From the NCBI RefSeq assembly GCF_020360975.1, contig NW_025408668.1, positions 2,542,001 through 2,606,000 on the forward strand: a stretch of DNA of 64,000 bases, in the 5' to 3' direction. Within the stretch, counting starts at the first letter, position 1. Every line of letters begins with the position of its first letter. The notes under the pieces are model-generated. The model saw only the letters and a program-made list of their open reading frames with translations. It did no database searches and was not told the origin of the DNA. Of this stretch, positions 30,401-42,750 are shown piece after piece. A program made the translations under genes and the position numbers. This DNA comes from Hirsutella rhossiliensis. Its lineage: Eukaryota > Ascomycota > Sordariomycetes > Hypocreales > Ophiocordycipitaceae.

Positions 30401-33150
30401 TAAGAATAGGTCCTTAAGTGTATAAAACGCTCCCTCCTATATAGGCCCTTAATAAAAGGTAGTCCTTTTCTTAGTAATCTCGTTTAAGGGTATTATAATA
30501 TAAGAGAAGCCCTTAATAAATATCTTATAATAGTTCGCAAACCCTAGGAAGCTCTATATACCTATTTATATAGTTAGGGCTACTTAGTCTTAGATCGCTT
30601 AGATTTTTACGGGGTCTACTTATATACTTACGCTAGCGTAGATAATAAAGCTAAGGTACTTTACTTTCTTAACCTTAAATTTATACTTATCTAGGTTAAA
30701 GTAAAGCTTATAAAGCTAGAGGCACTCTAGGACCCTTTATACCTTTAATATATAGTCCTTATAAGAGCCGCTTATATAAATAAGGATATTATTTATATAT
30801 ATAAAAGTAAACTTATTAAGGAAGTCTTAAAGTATATTATTAATATAATACTAGAAGGTAGCGGGTACTTTAAAAAAGCTAAAGGGCGATATAAGCTACT
30901 TAAATAAGCTATAGTATATATAGAACGCTATCTTTTACTTATCTCTCTTTACGATCTATACCTTATAAAACGCTTACTTTATATCTAGCTTTATAAACTA
31001 CTTTACTTTTAAGAGGTTATAGAGCGTATTTAAGATTAAGGGTAAGGGGTAGCGGTCTAGCCTCGTAATTATATTTAAGGCCCTATAATCGCAATAAAAC
31101 TATATCCCGCCTCCTAGCTTATATATAAATAGGATAAGCGCCCTTACTTTAGAGCTACTTACTTAAATAAAACCCTTATTTAATAGGTCCCTTAGTATCT
31201 TCTTTAGTATTAATAGCTCTACGTATAATATACTATAAAGCGGCTTAAATAGTATAAGTAGCTCCTACCCCTTCTTATTAATATAGAGTATAACCCTATA
31301 GTCTACCCCTAGCTTATATAGGTTAAGCTTATTTACTTCCTAGGACTTAAATAGTAGTAGAAGGTTATAGAAGCGCTTTAGAATCTACTACTATAGTTTA
31401 AAAGGTAACTTTAGCTTCTTTATTTAAAGGGCCTTATCGATATCCGCTAAGCTAACTATATAGACCGCTATATTAGCCGCTACTTAGCTATCCTCCTACT
31501 TTACTTATTATATAGTTCTTATAAAAATAAAAGTAAGGACTTCTTAGGCTAAGTATAACGCTTATACGCTTAGTCTTATACTTATAGAACTATTATTATA
31601 GTAAACCTATTATTATATAGGCTTAAACTATAGCTTCTTTTAATATAAAATTAAGTATAACTCTATATATAATAACTAAGGTTTCCTAAGGATTAAGGGA
31701 AACTCTAGCTAAGGGATTATATAAGCTACGATAAGCTTATAGTACCTATCGACCTTTATAGCTAGCTATATAATACCCTTAATCTCTATACCTTCTATTA
31801 TACTTAAGGCGCCCTTTACTTACCTTAGGGCGATCTTTTCTACTAGTACTTATATCTCTTATATAAACGCCTTATTAACTATAGTATAGTACTAGTAGCC
31901 TTTATTTATAAGGGTAGCGATAGGTAAAGAGTTATTAACTATAACTTATATTAAAGTAAGCTCCTTTTTTATATAGGCGGATAATTCCTCTTTCTCTTTT
32001 ATTAGTACTAGCGATTAAGGCTTTAAGGCCTATCTTTACTTTAAAGCTACTCTTTTTTCTTTATACTTAAGGGAGTAAAGTCCTCCTTATTATTTAAGGT
32101 AATAAGCGGTTTTATTTTCGCTACCTATACTACTATAGGCCGCTTAGCTAAAAAGAAAGGGCATTTTAATATAAAGTATATAAACGCGCCGTAATATAGG
32201 TAGCGGCTATTAGCCTTCTTTTTTCCGATCTCCTCGCTTATTACTTACTTTGCCCGCTACTTAAAGTATAGGGCGGTATAAAGGGTAGTCGACGGCGTCT
32301 TCCTACCGCGTTTAGCCTAGTCTAAGTAAGTAGCTAATATTAAGGTATCTTTATTAGTATTAATAGCTAGCTATTTATCTTATAAAAGGGCGGTAATCCT
32401 ATCGCTACTATATAGCGTATGCTTATAAAGCTTTTAAAAACATAGCGTTTACTTATAGCCTTATACTACCTTTATTAACTAGCTTATATACTTACTATAG
32501 TTAATAGGTATAATTATAAGGATAAGTAGCTCTTATAAGGCTAGCGTAATTAAATTCTATAGCTATATAAGCTTTACGCTATCTTCTTATATTATAGTCC
32601 TTAGTACTTATAAGAGCGTCTCTTTAAAATTAAAGAGGAATTCGCTAAAGGTCTATCTATCTCTTTACTTAAGGGTCTATAGCCTATCTTATGCTTTCTC
32701 CCGCTCCTATATATTACCGAATATATATATAAGGTATTAAAAGAAGTTTTATAAGTCGCGTTTACCTTTAAGGCCGCCCTTATCTTAGAATCTAAAGATC
32801 CGCTATATTTAAGGCTCTAATAGCGTATAGAGGAGCGAATACTACGCTATATTATAATAGCTATTTAAGCCTTATTTCTTAGTTATAAACTTCGTTTAAA
32901 GCTAGCTAAGGAAGAAGTAAAAGGACTCTAGCGTACTATCCTAAGTCGGCTAAGAGAGTAGCTTCTACGCTAGTAATATTGCTACTATAACTAGCGTTAT
33001 AGAGGTTATAGGGGTTAACGCTAGTCTTATAAACGGCTCCCTTAATATAGCGAGAACCTTATCCTTCTTACTAGCTATTACGCTTTTAATTGCTTTTAGG
33101 ATAGCTATAATACTTCCTATCTATTTAAAGGGGGGTAGAGTACTCCTTTA
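27500..33150 (-). pseudogene. G1-b gag-pol remnant
   Basis: Read on the minus strand, 31430-31050 gives the Ty3/gypsy RT start: ELLILKKILRDLLNKGF, then GGGI.FYCDYRALNIITRLD and RYPLPLI. The catalytic box near 30790 reads YIDN (family YxDD). RNase H and integrase follow, and gag-like sequence precedes. Stops are nearly all TAA or TAG at places where Gln or Trp fits. The frame is also split by the LINE tail at 28160-28777. Not translatable. Confidence 0.85.
28160..28777 (+). mobile_element. 5'-truncated LINE 3' end inserted in G1-b
   Basis: 618 bp that match 55275-55885 of the full LINE (3' UTR) and end in an A-rich tail. The 12-bp target copies are aaacgcgaaggc (28148-28159) and aaacgtaaaggc (28778-28789), differing only by two transitions. 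G1-d lacks the insert at the equivalent site (about 58595). Confidence 0.86.
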
Positions 33151-33209
33151 AAAAGGTAGTACCCTTTTTAAAGAGATATTTATTAAATCTATTAATTAAT
33201 AGCTTATAC

Positions 33210-33393
33210 TATTATAAAGTAAGTAAAGGTATATATATAGGTACCGTTTATAAGATAATATTAATAAGCTATACCGAGCTCTTTTATATATAGCTAGCCT
33301 ATATATATATATAGGATCTAGCCCTTTATATATAACTATATAGCTTAGGCTATAGCTTAAGCCTATAACCTATAATAGTTAAAGACTCTTATA
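33210..33393 (-). repeat. G1-b right (5') LTR
   Basis: Partner of 25788-25973; the differences are almost all C/T or G/A. Followed by the target duplicate ATATC. Confidence 0.88.
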
Positions 33394-33832
33394 ATATCTA
33401 CTACTTATATAAACTAAGCTAAATATAGTAAGAAGATATTATTAACTACCCCTTATATTATCTTATACTTTAAGTAGTAAGTAAAGTAAGTAATAAGTAA
33501 GGAAATAAAAAAAAATAGCTAATAGCTACTAACTATATTATAGCGCGTTTATATATTTTATATTAAAGTACCTTTTCTTTTTAGCTAAGCGGCCTATAAT
33601 AGTTTAAGTAGTAAAGATAAAACTACTCCTTACCTTAAATAATAAAAAGAACTCCGCTCCTTTAAGCTTAAAAGAAAAAGAATAGCTTTAAAGTAAAGAT
33701 AAGCTTTAAAGCTTTAATCGCTAGTATTAATAAAAGAAAAAGAGGAATTATCCGCTTATATAAAAAAAGAGCTTACTTTAATATAAGTTATAATTAATAA
33801 CTCTTTACTTATTACCGCTCTTATAAATAAAG

Positions 33833-34298
33833 TATTACGACTACGGCTACTAAGCCGCTAACGGTCGACCGTATTAAGCACGTAATACGGTCTAATAGAT
33901 AAATAGTCGGCACGACTATCTAATAGATATAGGATCGAGGGGATCGTAGAGATTTAAGTAATCTAAGATTAACGAGATTACTACGCTCTATACGATCTAA
34001 CGTTAGGGATTATAGCTAGGCCTATAATCTAAGGATAGTCTCTATAGGTATATATAGCTACCTACTTTTACTCCTTTAGATAGATAGCTCGATAGCTTTT
34101 AATATAATTATTATAATCTCTATTATAATCTTATCCTTAATTTTAATTACTTAATTACCTAGTTATAGTCTACGGTCTATAACCTCTAACTTATTACTAA
34201 CGTAATATACTTATTACTACTTAGACTACGCCCTATTATATCTACTAATATAAACCCCTTAATAGGTTTATCCCTTAAGAATAATACCGGTCGTTATA
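33833..34298 (+). repeat. G2 5' LTR
   Basis: 466 bp, same length as the 3' LTR at 42022-42487; differences are mainly transitions. Confidence 0.9.
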
Positions 34299-34529
34299 TA
34301 TTAAAAGCTCTTATTTAGTATAATACCGCGTTACTCTAAGCAATATCGTAACTATTAATATACCTATATAGTAAGCTAGATTAACTAACTCTAAAGCTAC
34401 TATATCGCCTTAGGATATAATATATAAGATTATTACCTTTCGATATAAGGTATAGTTACTTAGGAATAAAGGAGGTAATAGATAAGTTAGGGACCTTAGA
34501 GAAATAGTTAAACTAAAATAGCTAAGACT

Positions 34530-35300
34530 ATTCGATAGTACTTATAGTACGCTTCGAGACTTTCTTACTTAACTTAAGGCCTACTACCGGTTTTACCTTA
34601 CTAAACTCTTAGACCTAGTTAAAAAGGTACTCTACGTAGGAAATTATTTATCTAAAACGGTACTTACTTAGTTTAGACCTATTATAAGGGATTTTCTCGA
34701 TAACTAACTAGCGCGATAAGATAACGAGATAGATAAAGTCTTTACTAGTTTCTAAGGATTTAAAGAAGCTATTATAAAAGTATTTAGAATAACTAATAAA
34801 GAACGAGAAGCTAAATAGAAACTTTAAGAACTTTAATAAAGGATCTTAGTATCGGATTATACTACGAAGTTCCGTTAAGTTACCTTAAAACTTAATTAAG
34901 ATAACGAACCTTTTATATTAAGATTCTATAATAAGCTTAAAGAAGAAGTTAAGGACGAGCTTTATAAGGAAAATCGACCTAATAACCTCTTAGACTATAT
35001 TACTATAGTAGTATAAATCGATAATAGATAGTATATACGACGCTAAAAAAAGAAATAAGGAAGAGGAAACTAAAACCTTTTTTATAGAAATAACTTTAAC
35101 TAATACGCTAACTATAAAAAAAAGCGCGAAACTCTTATTACCTATACCTATATAACTAACCTAGGTAGGATAGATCTAGATATAATATAGAAAAGTAAAA
35201 GAAAGTATTATAACTATAGGAAACTTAAATATTACTTTAAAGAATATAGATAACCTTATAAGGAGAAGAAAACCTACTAAGTACTAGCCCTAGAAGGTAA
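34530..35300 (+). pseudogene. G2 gag remnant
   Basis: The frame reads FDSTYSTLRDFLT near the start, then LRFYNKLKEEVKDEL and a later IDNR, the common fungal Ty3/gypsy capsid pattern. A zinc-knuckle region follows (YYNYRKLKYYFKEYR), in which Cys codons now read Tyr, as TGY-to-TAY changes would give. Many TAA/TAG stops. Capsid function is lost. Confidence 0.75.
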
Positions 35301-35579
35301 TTTAACGGTAGCTATGGTATATACCTAAAGATATACCTACGCTAACGGCAATAGCAGTAGCTAGATACCGAAGGACGAGGGGGGGTCTAAGGGGAACGAA
35401 GGAAAAGAGAAAGCACTAGGCAGGGCAAGGTAAAGGTAAAGAGGGCTAAAAAGGTATCTTAGTAAAAGAGAAGAAAAAGAAGATAAAAAAGATAATAATA
35501 GAAGAAGATAATAAAAGAAGATACTAATAAAAGAAGATACTGTCTGCTAGCTAAGGAGGAAAAGAGACCTCTTTTATAG

Positions 35580-36950
35580 ACCGAATTTTCCCTCCTTCTT
35601 TCCTAGACGAATAAGGGCTAAGGGATTATTTAATTAAGAAGAGGGCTAGCTAGAGACTCTACTAAGGACCCTACTAAAGACTCTACTACGCGGGCTATAT
35701 ATATTCCTTAGGGTATAGATGCCCTTATTAAAGTAAGAAATACCTAAACGCTACTAATAGATAGGAACTAAAGTATAAACTCCTTAGTTAGACTATATAC
35801 TACGATAACGACTATATAGTATACTTAAGCGATAAGAATAGTACTAGATAGTTCTTAAAGCTATTAAAGAAGACCCTTATAATAATATAATAAAGGGATC
35901 CTAAAATATAGAAATAAGTTAAATTTATAGAACTAGAATACCCTTATCTTAAAGGAGTCTCTTAAAACTAGATTAAGAAGAACGGTAAATAATTCTAGGA
36001 AGATATATAAAATAAAAATCAATAATAATTATAAGTAGTCTATAAATAATATAATAAAGAAAATATAAATATAGCCCTTATACTTATAAAACTTAAATAA
36101 TAACCTAAGGAGGAATAATAAAGTATCGACGATATAAGCTTTAAAGAATAAAAAACACTTAAAGAAATAAAAGATAAGAATAAACTTATATTACTACCCT
36201 TACTACTAAGGGAAAATACTATAATTAGAGAATACGCTCTATACTTTAAAGAATTTAAAGAAATACTTAAAATTAAAACCTAATAAATACCTTAAATTCT
36301 TATAGAAAACTAATAAGCTATATTAATTCGGTATTAACTAGCACTATATAAAGGAGACTATACTATAGCTATCGCTATAGTCGATACCTTTATAGCTCTA
36401 TAATAAGAATAGTAACTATAAGGAGAATTTAAAAACGATCTATAAATACTACTTACTTATAAGCACTATAAGTATATTTTATAGATATTATATATCTACC
36501 TAGATTATATAATATACTTTTAGATAAAGGTATAATATAACGCCTTCTTAGTTAGGTTTAAGGGATAAGTACTTTTAAAACCCTCCCTAAGTATAAAACT
36601 AGATTACTAGAAAATCGATTAACGCTACCTAAACGACTAAGTTATATTATTAGAACCTAATTATAGTATACTAGTTAAATACCGCGATAATTATAGTTTA
36701 TTAACGAGATATCTTTCGGAGATATATAAAATCTATAAATACGCTAAAATAAAGGAATAGTATAATACTACTTACTTTAAGGTATTTAAACCCTTAATCT
36801 TTTAAAGACTTATATAACGAGTTAAATATAATAATTATTATTATTATTAAGATTATACTAGTAACCTATCTAGAGGTATCTAGAACTTCGACGTTAAATA
36901 GGAGGGAAAAACTAGAGTGCTTAGAGGAAAACCCTCCCCTCTTTTATAGC
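35580..36950 (+). other. Unexplained ~450-codon frame inside G2
   Basis: A single plus-strand frame can be followed from about 35580 to 36950. All its interruptions are TAA or TAG, consistent with mutated Gln/Trp codons. It contains readable stretches such as IIREYALYFKEFKEIL and YKGDYTIAIAIVDTFIAL. It lies between gag and protease, where Ty3/gypsy elements normally have no extra protein. I do not recognise the family. It could be a captured gene, part of an unusual gag-pol linker, or another inserted element. Confidence 0.4.
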
Positions 36951-37119
36951 TAGTCCGCCCTTATACTAGGTCGCGGTTATAATATATAGGAATCTTACGC
37001 CGGCTATCTTAGGTATCGTTATAGTTAGTCGGAATCGTATTAGCCCCGCTATAAAGTAACCTTAGAAAGTAACTCCTTTACGTACGCGGGGTATATAGCG
37101 TTAATCGGTAGTACGAGGG

Positions 37120-37613
37120 TTTTTTTTTTTTTTTTTTAGTTAACGGTTAATAGTTAATTATATAATTATCTCCGACCTTATCCTATAACGATATCTTCCT
37201 AGGCTCTGCCTTATTTTTCCGCTATAAAGCTTAGCGGGCTATTTTTTATTAATGCCGGCCTTTAGCCGGGCCGGTAGTCGGGTTATCGCACCGGCTTCGC
37301 GCTATACTTATCGAGTTACTAGTATCGGCCCTAGGTTTTTGTTTTCCCGGTCGGGGGGCCCGGACCGGGGTTAGGGGGAGGTCCTAACGAATTCGTCGCT
37401 AGGTCTAGGTAGGCGAGGTCCGGGCCGGCCTACTTATAGCGGGGCTAGACTGCTAGTATATTTATAAGCGCTTTTAGAAGCGCTAATTAGCTAATTAATA
37501 AGTAGGTTAGCGTAGTCTGCTAGTCCGACTAAAAATTAATCGTGCCCCCGGCCGGATTTAAACTAACTTTAGCGTTATAGCTAGTAAGCTTCCTAGGTAT
37601 ATAACTACTATAC
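37120..37613 (-). mobile_element. SINE-like, tRNA-derived insert within G2
   Basis: On the minus strand the insert starts with a tRNA-like head: box A-like TAGTATAGTAGTTA, then about 40 nt later box B-like AGTTTAAATCC followed by GGCC (GGTTCAAATCC after two RIP-type changes). It ends, about 490 nt on, in an 18-nt poly-A (T run at 37120-37137 on plus). The 8-bp TACGAGGG flanks it on both sides (37112-37119, 37614-37621). The body is GC-rich with CpG but few CpA. The tRNA of origin cannot be fixed. Confidence 0.65.
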
Positions 37614-37649
37614 TACGAGGGTAAGTTAAATATAATAAAGAAGATTATA

Positions 37650-40600
37650 ACGAATATATATACCTAAACTATAGAGTTTATAAATATAAAAAAGTATAAG
37701 TATAGTATAAATAATATAATAGTATATTAAAAGATTATTAGTAATATATATAAAGGCTATAAGCTATATTTAACTAAGGAAGAATTAATATAGAAATACT
37801 ATATAAAAAATAAAAAGACGCTAAACGAAAACTTAACCTTTAGTATAAAAACAAATAAAATTACGAAGTATAGTATATAATTAACCACGAAGTAGTATAA
37901 TATAAATAATATAGCGTTAAGAAATAAGAAATCTTTAATTAGCTATAAGAAATTAGTCTCTTAAGCCCCGATATAATACTATACGATAAAAATATAAAGA
38001 AATAATATTAATAATAAATCGAAGAAGAATACCTAAATAAAATAAATAAAGACTAAGTAAAAAATAAGGTACGCTATCTATAAAAGGGCTATAGACTAGC
38101 ATAATATAATAAGATCTAAGGACCTTATATATAGTAATAGTAAGCTATAGTAACTAAATAGTATTAGATATCTAAATTACAGGATATTACGCGCGTATAC
38201 TTTTAGACTATAGCGCGATAAGTAATTACGTTTTACCTAGAGTCGTTAATCGTTACTAACTTATATAGAGATATAAGAAAGATCTATATAAACTTATAAA
38301 TATCGAAGGAAAGGCCTTTAACTATAATAACGGAATTATTAATATAGAGATTAATTACCTTAATATTAATATCTAGGGCTACGACGAATAAGTTAACTTT
38401 AATATTATAGATATTAAAGAATATAACCTTATATTAAGACTTCTATAGCTATAAGAGAGTAACCTACTAATTAACTAGAAACCTAGCTAGCTATATTAAA
38501 ACAAAGACGTAAGTTTTTAGGACTAGTAGATTTAAAAGAAAGTAAAATTTTACGATAATTTAGCTACTAAATAAGATAAAAGGGATAACCGTTTAAGTAA
38601 ATTATTATAGGCTTTAGCGATATAAACGAAAATAGTACCTAGACTAGTAGATATAATAAAATTAACTAATAAGACCTATATATTAACTAATATAGCTATA
38701 TAACCTAGTATCTAATATAAATAAAATAAAGGATATAATATAAAGATCTAAAGAGTTATTACTACTTTAAGGAAAGACCTTAAATAAATTAATAAAGAGC
38801 TTAAGTTAAGAGAAACTAGCTCTTAAAAGAAAGAATAAAGCCTATAAGATAGAATAAAGAATATCCCCTAAGAATACTAGAAATATAATAAACTCTTTAA
38901 AGAAGAACTTAAGATAGGGTTACCTAAATATAGCTAATAAATACTTAGATATCTTTATAGTAGTATACCTAGATAATATCTTAATCTTCTTAGATACCCT
39001 AGAAGAATATAAAGAATACGTTTATAAGGTACTCTACGTACTTTAGAATATAAAGTTACTAGTTAAACTAAAGAAAAGTAAGTTTTATATATAAGAAGTA
39101 GACTTCCTTAAATATACGATCTTACTAAGAAAGATATAAATATAATAAGATAAGATTAACTTAGTTAAAGAATAGCTAACGCTAAAGAACGTTAAGGATA
39201 TATAAAGTTTCCTAGGATTTATAAATTACTACTAACGATTTATTAAAGATTTCGGAAAGATTATAGTACTACTATACGACTTAATAAAGAAGGAAAAAGA
39301 ATTTATATAGGACGATAAAGCTAACGAAGCTTTTAAATATATTAAAACTATAATTATATAAGAACTAGTCTTAACTACCTTTAATCTAAAACGATAAATC
39401 GAACTTAAAACCAATATATTAGACTTTACTCTAGGAGTATAAATCGGATAAAAAGATAATAAAAGAAGACTATAACTAATTATATTTTATTCGAAGAAGC
39501 TATATAGTATAGAACTTAATTACCCTATCTATAATAAAGAATTCCTTATAATTATTTAAGCTTTTAAGGAATTTCGATATTACCTTCTTAAAAGTAAGTA
39601 TAAAGTTAAGGTTTATATAGATTATAAAAATATCTTATACTTTATAATAATATAATAGTTAAACGGACGATAGATTTAATAGGCCGAATACTTATTAGAG
39701 TTTAACTATAAAATAATCTATAAAAAAGGAATAGAAAACGGTTAAGCTAATACCTTTAGTTAATAAAGTAACTATAATATAGGGGCACCTATAATAAAAG
39801 GATAGCTCCTAGAAATTAATAAAAATAGGAACTACTAATAATAATAGCTAAATATAATATTTAAAGTATAACCTAATAACTTAATATACTAAAAGATCCT
39901 AAAATAGATAAAAGAATATAAAGTACTAAACGGATATAATATAGAATATTTAGAAGTTTTAATATATAAAAATAAAATCTAGATACTACTAAAATTATAA
40001 GATAAAGTTATATAAGATATATATAAATATTTAATATATAAATACTAAGGAATCTAAAAATAATAAAACGGATTAAATAATAATATAACTTCCTATAGCT
40101 TAAAGTAGTATAATAAGTTATTAAAGAATATAAACTTTATATATAAAGTAAAGCTAAATAATATAAACTATATAGAGAATTATAACCGCTACTAGTACTA
40201 AAGAAACTATAGGATTTAATAGCTTTCGACTATATTATAAAGCTATTATTATTAAAAGAACTTATAACTAACGTTAAGTACGATAGTATATTCGTTATTA
40301 CTAATAGATTAACGAAGTATAGATACTTTTTACTATATAAAGAAGTAAGTAATATAAAAGAGCTAGTATATATATTCCTATAAATAATTATTAGTAATTA
40401 TAGAATACTAAATAAGATTATCTTTAATAAAAGAAGTATATTTATAGCTAAATTTTAGTAAGCTCTTATAGTATAATTAAGAACGAAATATAAGCTTAGT
40501 ATAGCTTATTACCTATAAATAGATAGATAAATAGAACGACTTAACTAAACGCTTAAATAATATTTACGATACTATATTAGCTATAAATAAAACAATTAAG

Positions 40601-41300
40601 TTAAATAGCTATTAATAGCGTAACTAGCTTATAATAGCTTAGTTATAGAAATAACTAAGCTCTTACTAGTATACGCTAATTATAGATATAACCTAGAAGT
40701 ATTTAAGGTTACTTAATAAGGACTATAAGCGGAATAAGCGATACTATAAGTAGATTAGCTATAAAAATTATATAAAGAAATATAATAAGAACTTTAATTT
40801 ATTAGAGAACGAATATCTACTTACTATAATCGGAAAAGATTATAGGGACTAATCTTTTAAGAGAGAGATATAGTCTACCTTATATAACGAAATATTAAAA
40901 TAAAACGACTAAGTAATAAATTAGATTTTAAGAAACTTAAACCGTTTAAAGTTAAGAAAACTATTTTAAAAGTTAACTATAAACTTTCGCTACTAATAAT
41001 AATATAGATATACCTAATATTTTATATCTTATTATTAGAACTAGCGCTATAAAACGCTAAACTATAGGAAAAAATTAAAGTTAACGACGATTAAGAATAT
41101 AAAGTAGAATAAATACTAGATATAAGAAAATAAGGTTAGTAATAAGAATACCTTATTAAGTAAAAGGGATATAGACTAAAGGAAAATACCTAGGAACTAC
41201 TTAAGTACTTAACCTACTATAGCTCTCTACTTCGATAATTTTCCTAGAAGGTTTAAGAAGGATTAAAGGACTAAGATCTATAAACTCCTCGCTAATACTA
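37650..41300 (+). pseudogene. G2 pol remnant with RT deletion and C-terminal chromodomain
   Basis: In order: a protease region (about 38200-38500, with VFRTSRFKRK at its end); an RT N-terminal approach (YNKLFKEELKIGLPKY, about 38880-38932) jumping directly to YLDIFIVVYLDNILIF (38942 on), so about 130 residues of RT core are missing; thumb and RNase H (SFLGFINYY, 39205); integrase (39900-40950); and a chromodomain (about 41090-41210: YKVE.ILD...EYLIK.KGY). YLDD reads YLDN. Chromodomains of this type target integration to H3K9-methylated chromatin in characterised chromoviruses. Full of TAA/TAG stops. Confidence 0.83.
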
Positions 41301-42021
41301 AATAAAAACTAATTCGCTTTATTAAGAATATATAACGATTATAAGTTATTTACTACTTAATACTTATATATATTAAGCGTAGGTAAAACGCTATCTTTAG
41401 TATCTACTTCTTAGATACTATAATAAAATAACTTAGAACTCTTTTCCTTTATATAATTCTAAATCTTCTAGATATAAGCTAAACGATTAACGGCGATAGA
41501 TATTTACGACTAAAGGTTCGTAAGCTATACCTAAAGCTTTAATAAGGCTTCCTTAGCTTCCTCCTCTTTAGAATATAGCTTATACTACTCCGCTAATAAT
41601 TTAGTTACTAAAAGAAATACGTTAGCTACTATATATAGAAAGAATTAAAAGACACCTAGAAGAAGAGGCTACTAAAATACTATTATAATAAGGACGACTA
41701 CTAGTAATATAATTATTATAGCGCGAAGAATTTTCGGCTATTTAATAATTTATCTTCTTTACCTTAAAGTATTAAGTATATAGTATATCGGTAGGATCTC
41801 TACTTAAGTCGATATATTTAGTAAGAGTAGCGCGCTTAGAGGCTTTTTAGGAACGATTTTTTAGTATACGACTAGATATACTATTAGTAGTATATCCTAA
41901 AAGGATAAAGAAATAAGGAACGATATACTTATATACGATACGATAAGGGTATATTTATATATAGCGGCTAAGGTAGCTATAGTAGGTCTTATAGATAAGA
42001 CTAAAAGGAGGGGAGATATTA

Positions 42022-42487
42022 TATTACGACTACGGCTACTAGGCCGCTAACGGTCGACCGCGTTAAGTATATAATACGGTCTAATAGATAAATAGTTAGC
42101 ACGACTATTTAATAGATATAAGATAAAGGGGATCGTAGAGATCTAAGTAATCTAGGATTAATAAGATTACTACGCTTTATATAATCTAACGTTAGGGATT
42201 ATAGCTAGGCCTATAATCTAAGGATAGTCTCTATAGGTATATATAGCTACCTACTTTTACTCCTTTAAATAGATAGCTTAATAGCTTTTAATATAATTAT
42301 TACGATCTTTATTATAATCTTATTTTTAATTCTAATTACTTAATTACCTAGTTATAGTTTATAGTCTATAACCTCCGACTTATTACTAACATAATATACT
42401 TATTATTACTTAGACCACGCCTTATTATATTTATTAATATAAACCCCTTAATAGGTTTATCCCTTAAGAATAATACTAGTCGTTATA
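42022..42487 (+). repeat. G2 3' LTR
   Basis: 466 bp, preceded by a purine-rich tract and followed by TAAAG. Confidence 0.9.
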
Positions 42488-42564
42488 TAAAGGCTATTAA
42501 AACTATACTATAGTTAATAAGGCGCTTATATAAGATATATAAGTATTAGTAAAAAGGATCGCTT

Positions 42565-42750
42565 TATTATAAAGTAAGTAGAGGCGTATATATAGGTACT
42601 ATTTATAAGATAATATTAATAAGCTATATAGAGCTCTTTTATACGCGGCTAACTTATATATATATATATAGGATCTAGCTCTTTATATATAACTATATAG
42701 CTTAGGCTATAGCTTAACCCTATAACTTATAATAGTTAAAGACTCTTATA
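42565..42750 (-). repeat. G1-c left (3') LTR
   Basis: 186 bp, TATTATAAAG to GACTCTTATA on plus, like the other G1 LTRs. Confidence 0.88.

Larger units (their letters stand above)
25788..33393 (-). mobile_element. Ty3/gypsy copy G1-b with both LTRs and ATATC target duplication
   Basis: LTRs of 184-186 bp lie at 25788-25973 and 33210-33393. The 5-bp ATATC occurs immediately outside both ends (25783-25787, 33394-33398). The flanks rejoin into continuous G1-a sequence, which confirms the insertion. Internal order on the minus strand: gag (about 33100-32000), RT (31430-30700), integrase (to about 27500), then a low-complexity 3' region. A 618-bp LINE tail sits at 28160-28777. Without it the copy is about 7.0 kb. 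Confidence 0.9.
33833..42487 (+). mobile_element. Chromodomain Ty3/gypsy element G2, 8655 bp, TAAAG target duplication
   Basis: Two 466-bp LTRs (33833-34298, 42022-42487) begin TATTACGAC and end CGTTATA. TAAAG flanks both sides (33828-33832, 42488-42492). The polypurine tract aaaaggaggggagat lies just before the 3' LTR. Internal order: gag with a damaged zinc knuckle, an unexplained frame (35580-36950), a SINE-like insert, then protease, RT, RNase H, integrase and a chromodomain. The RT carries an internal deletion at about 38935. Confidence 0.9.
24724..42564 (+). mobile_element. Ty3/gypsy copy G1-a (plus strand), broken into three visible segments
   Basis: Visible parts: 24724-25787 (5' LTR plus gag start), 33399-33832 and 42488-42564. 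Each is the reverse complement of consecutive internal stretches of the minus-strand G1-b copy (33393 back to about 32340; 32335 to 31905; 31900 to 31825), so the three parts join in order. They are separated by G1-b, G2 and G1-c. The remainder of G1-a must lie right of the window, beyond G1-c. Saturated with RIP-type changes. Confidence 0.82.

Noticed and set aside
37560..37625. A functional tRNA gene on the minus strand
   Set aside because: The acceptor stem does not pair properly, box B is mutated, and a long body with poly-A follows; a SINE-like insert explains it better.
39232..39414. 60-codon minus-strand frame in the RIP region
   Set aside because: Antisense to G2 pol; a chance survivor in TA-rich sequence.
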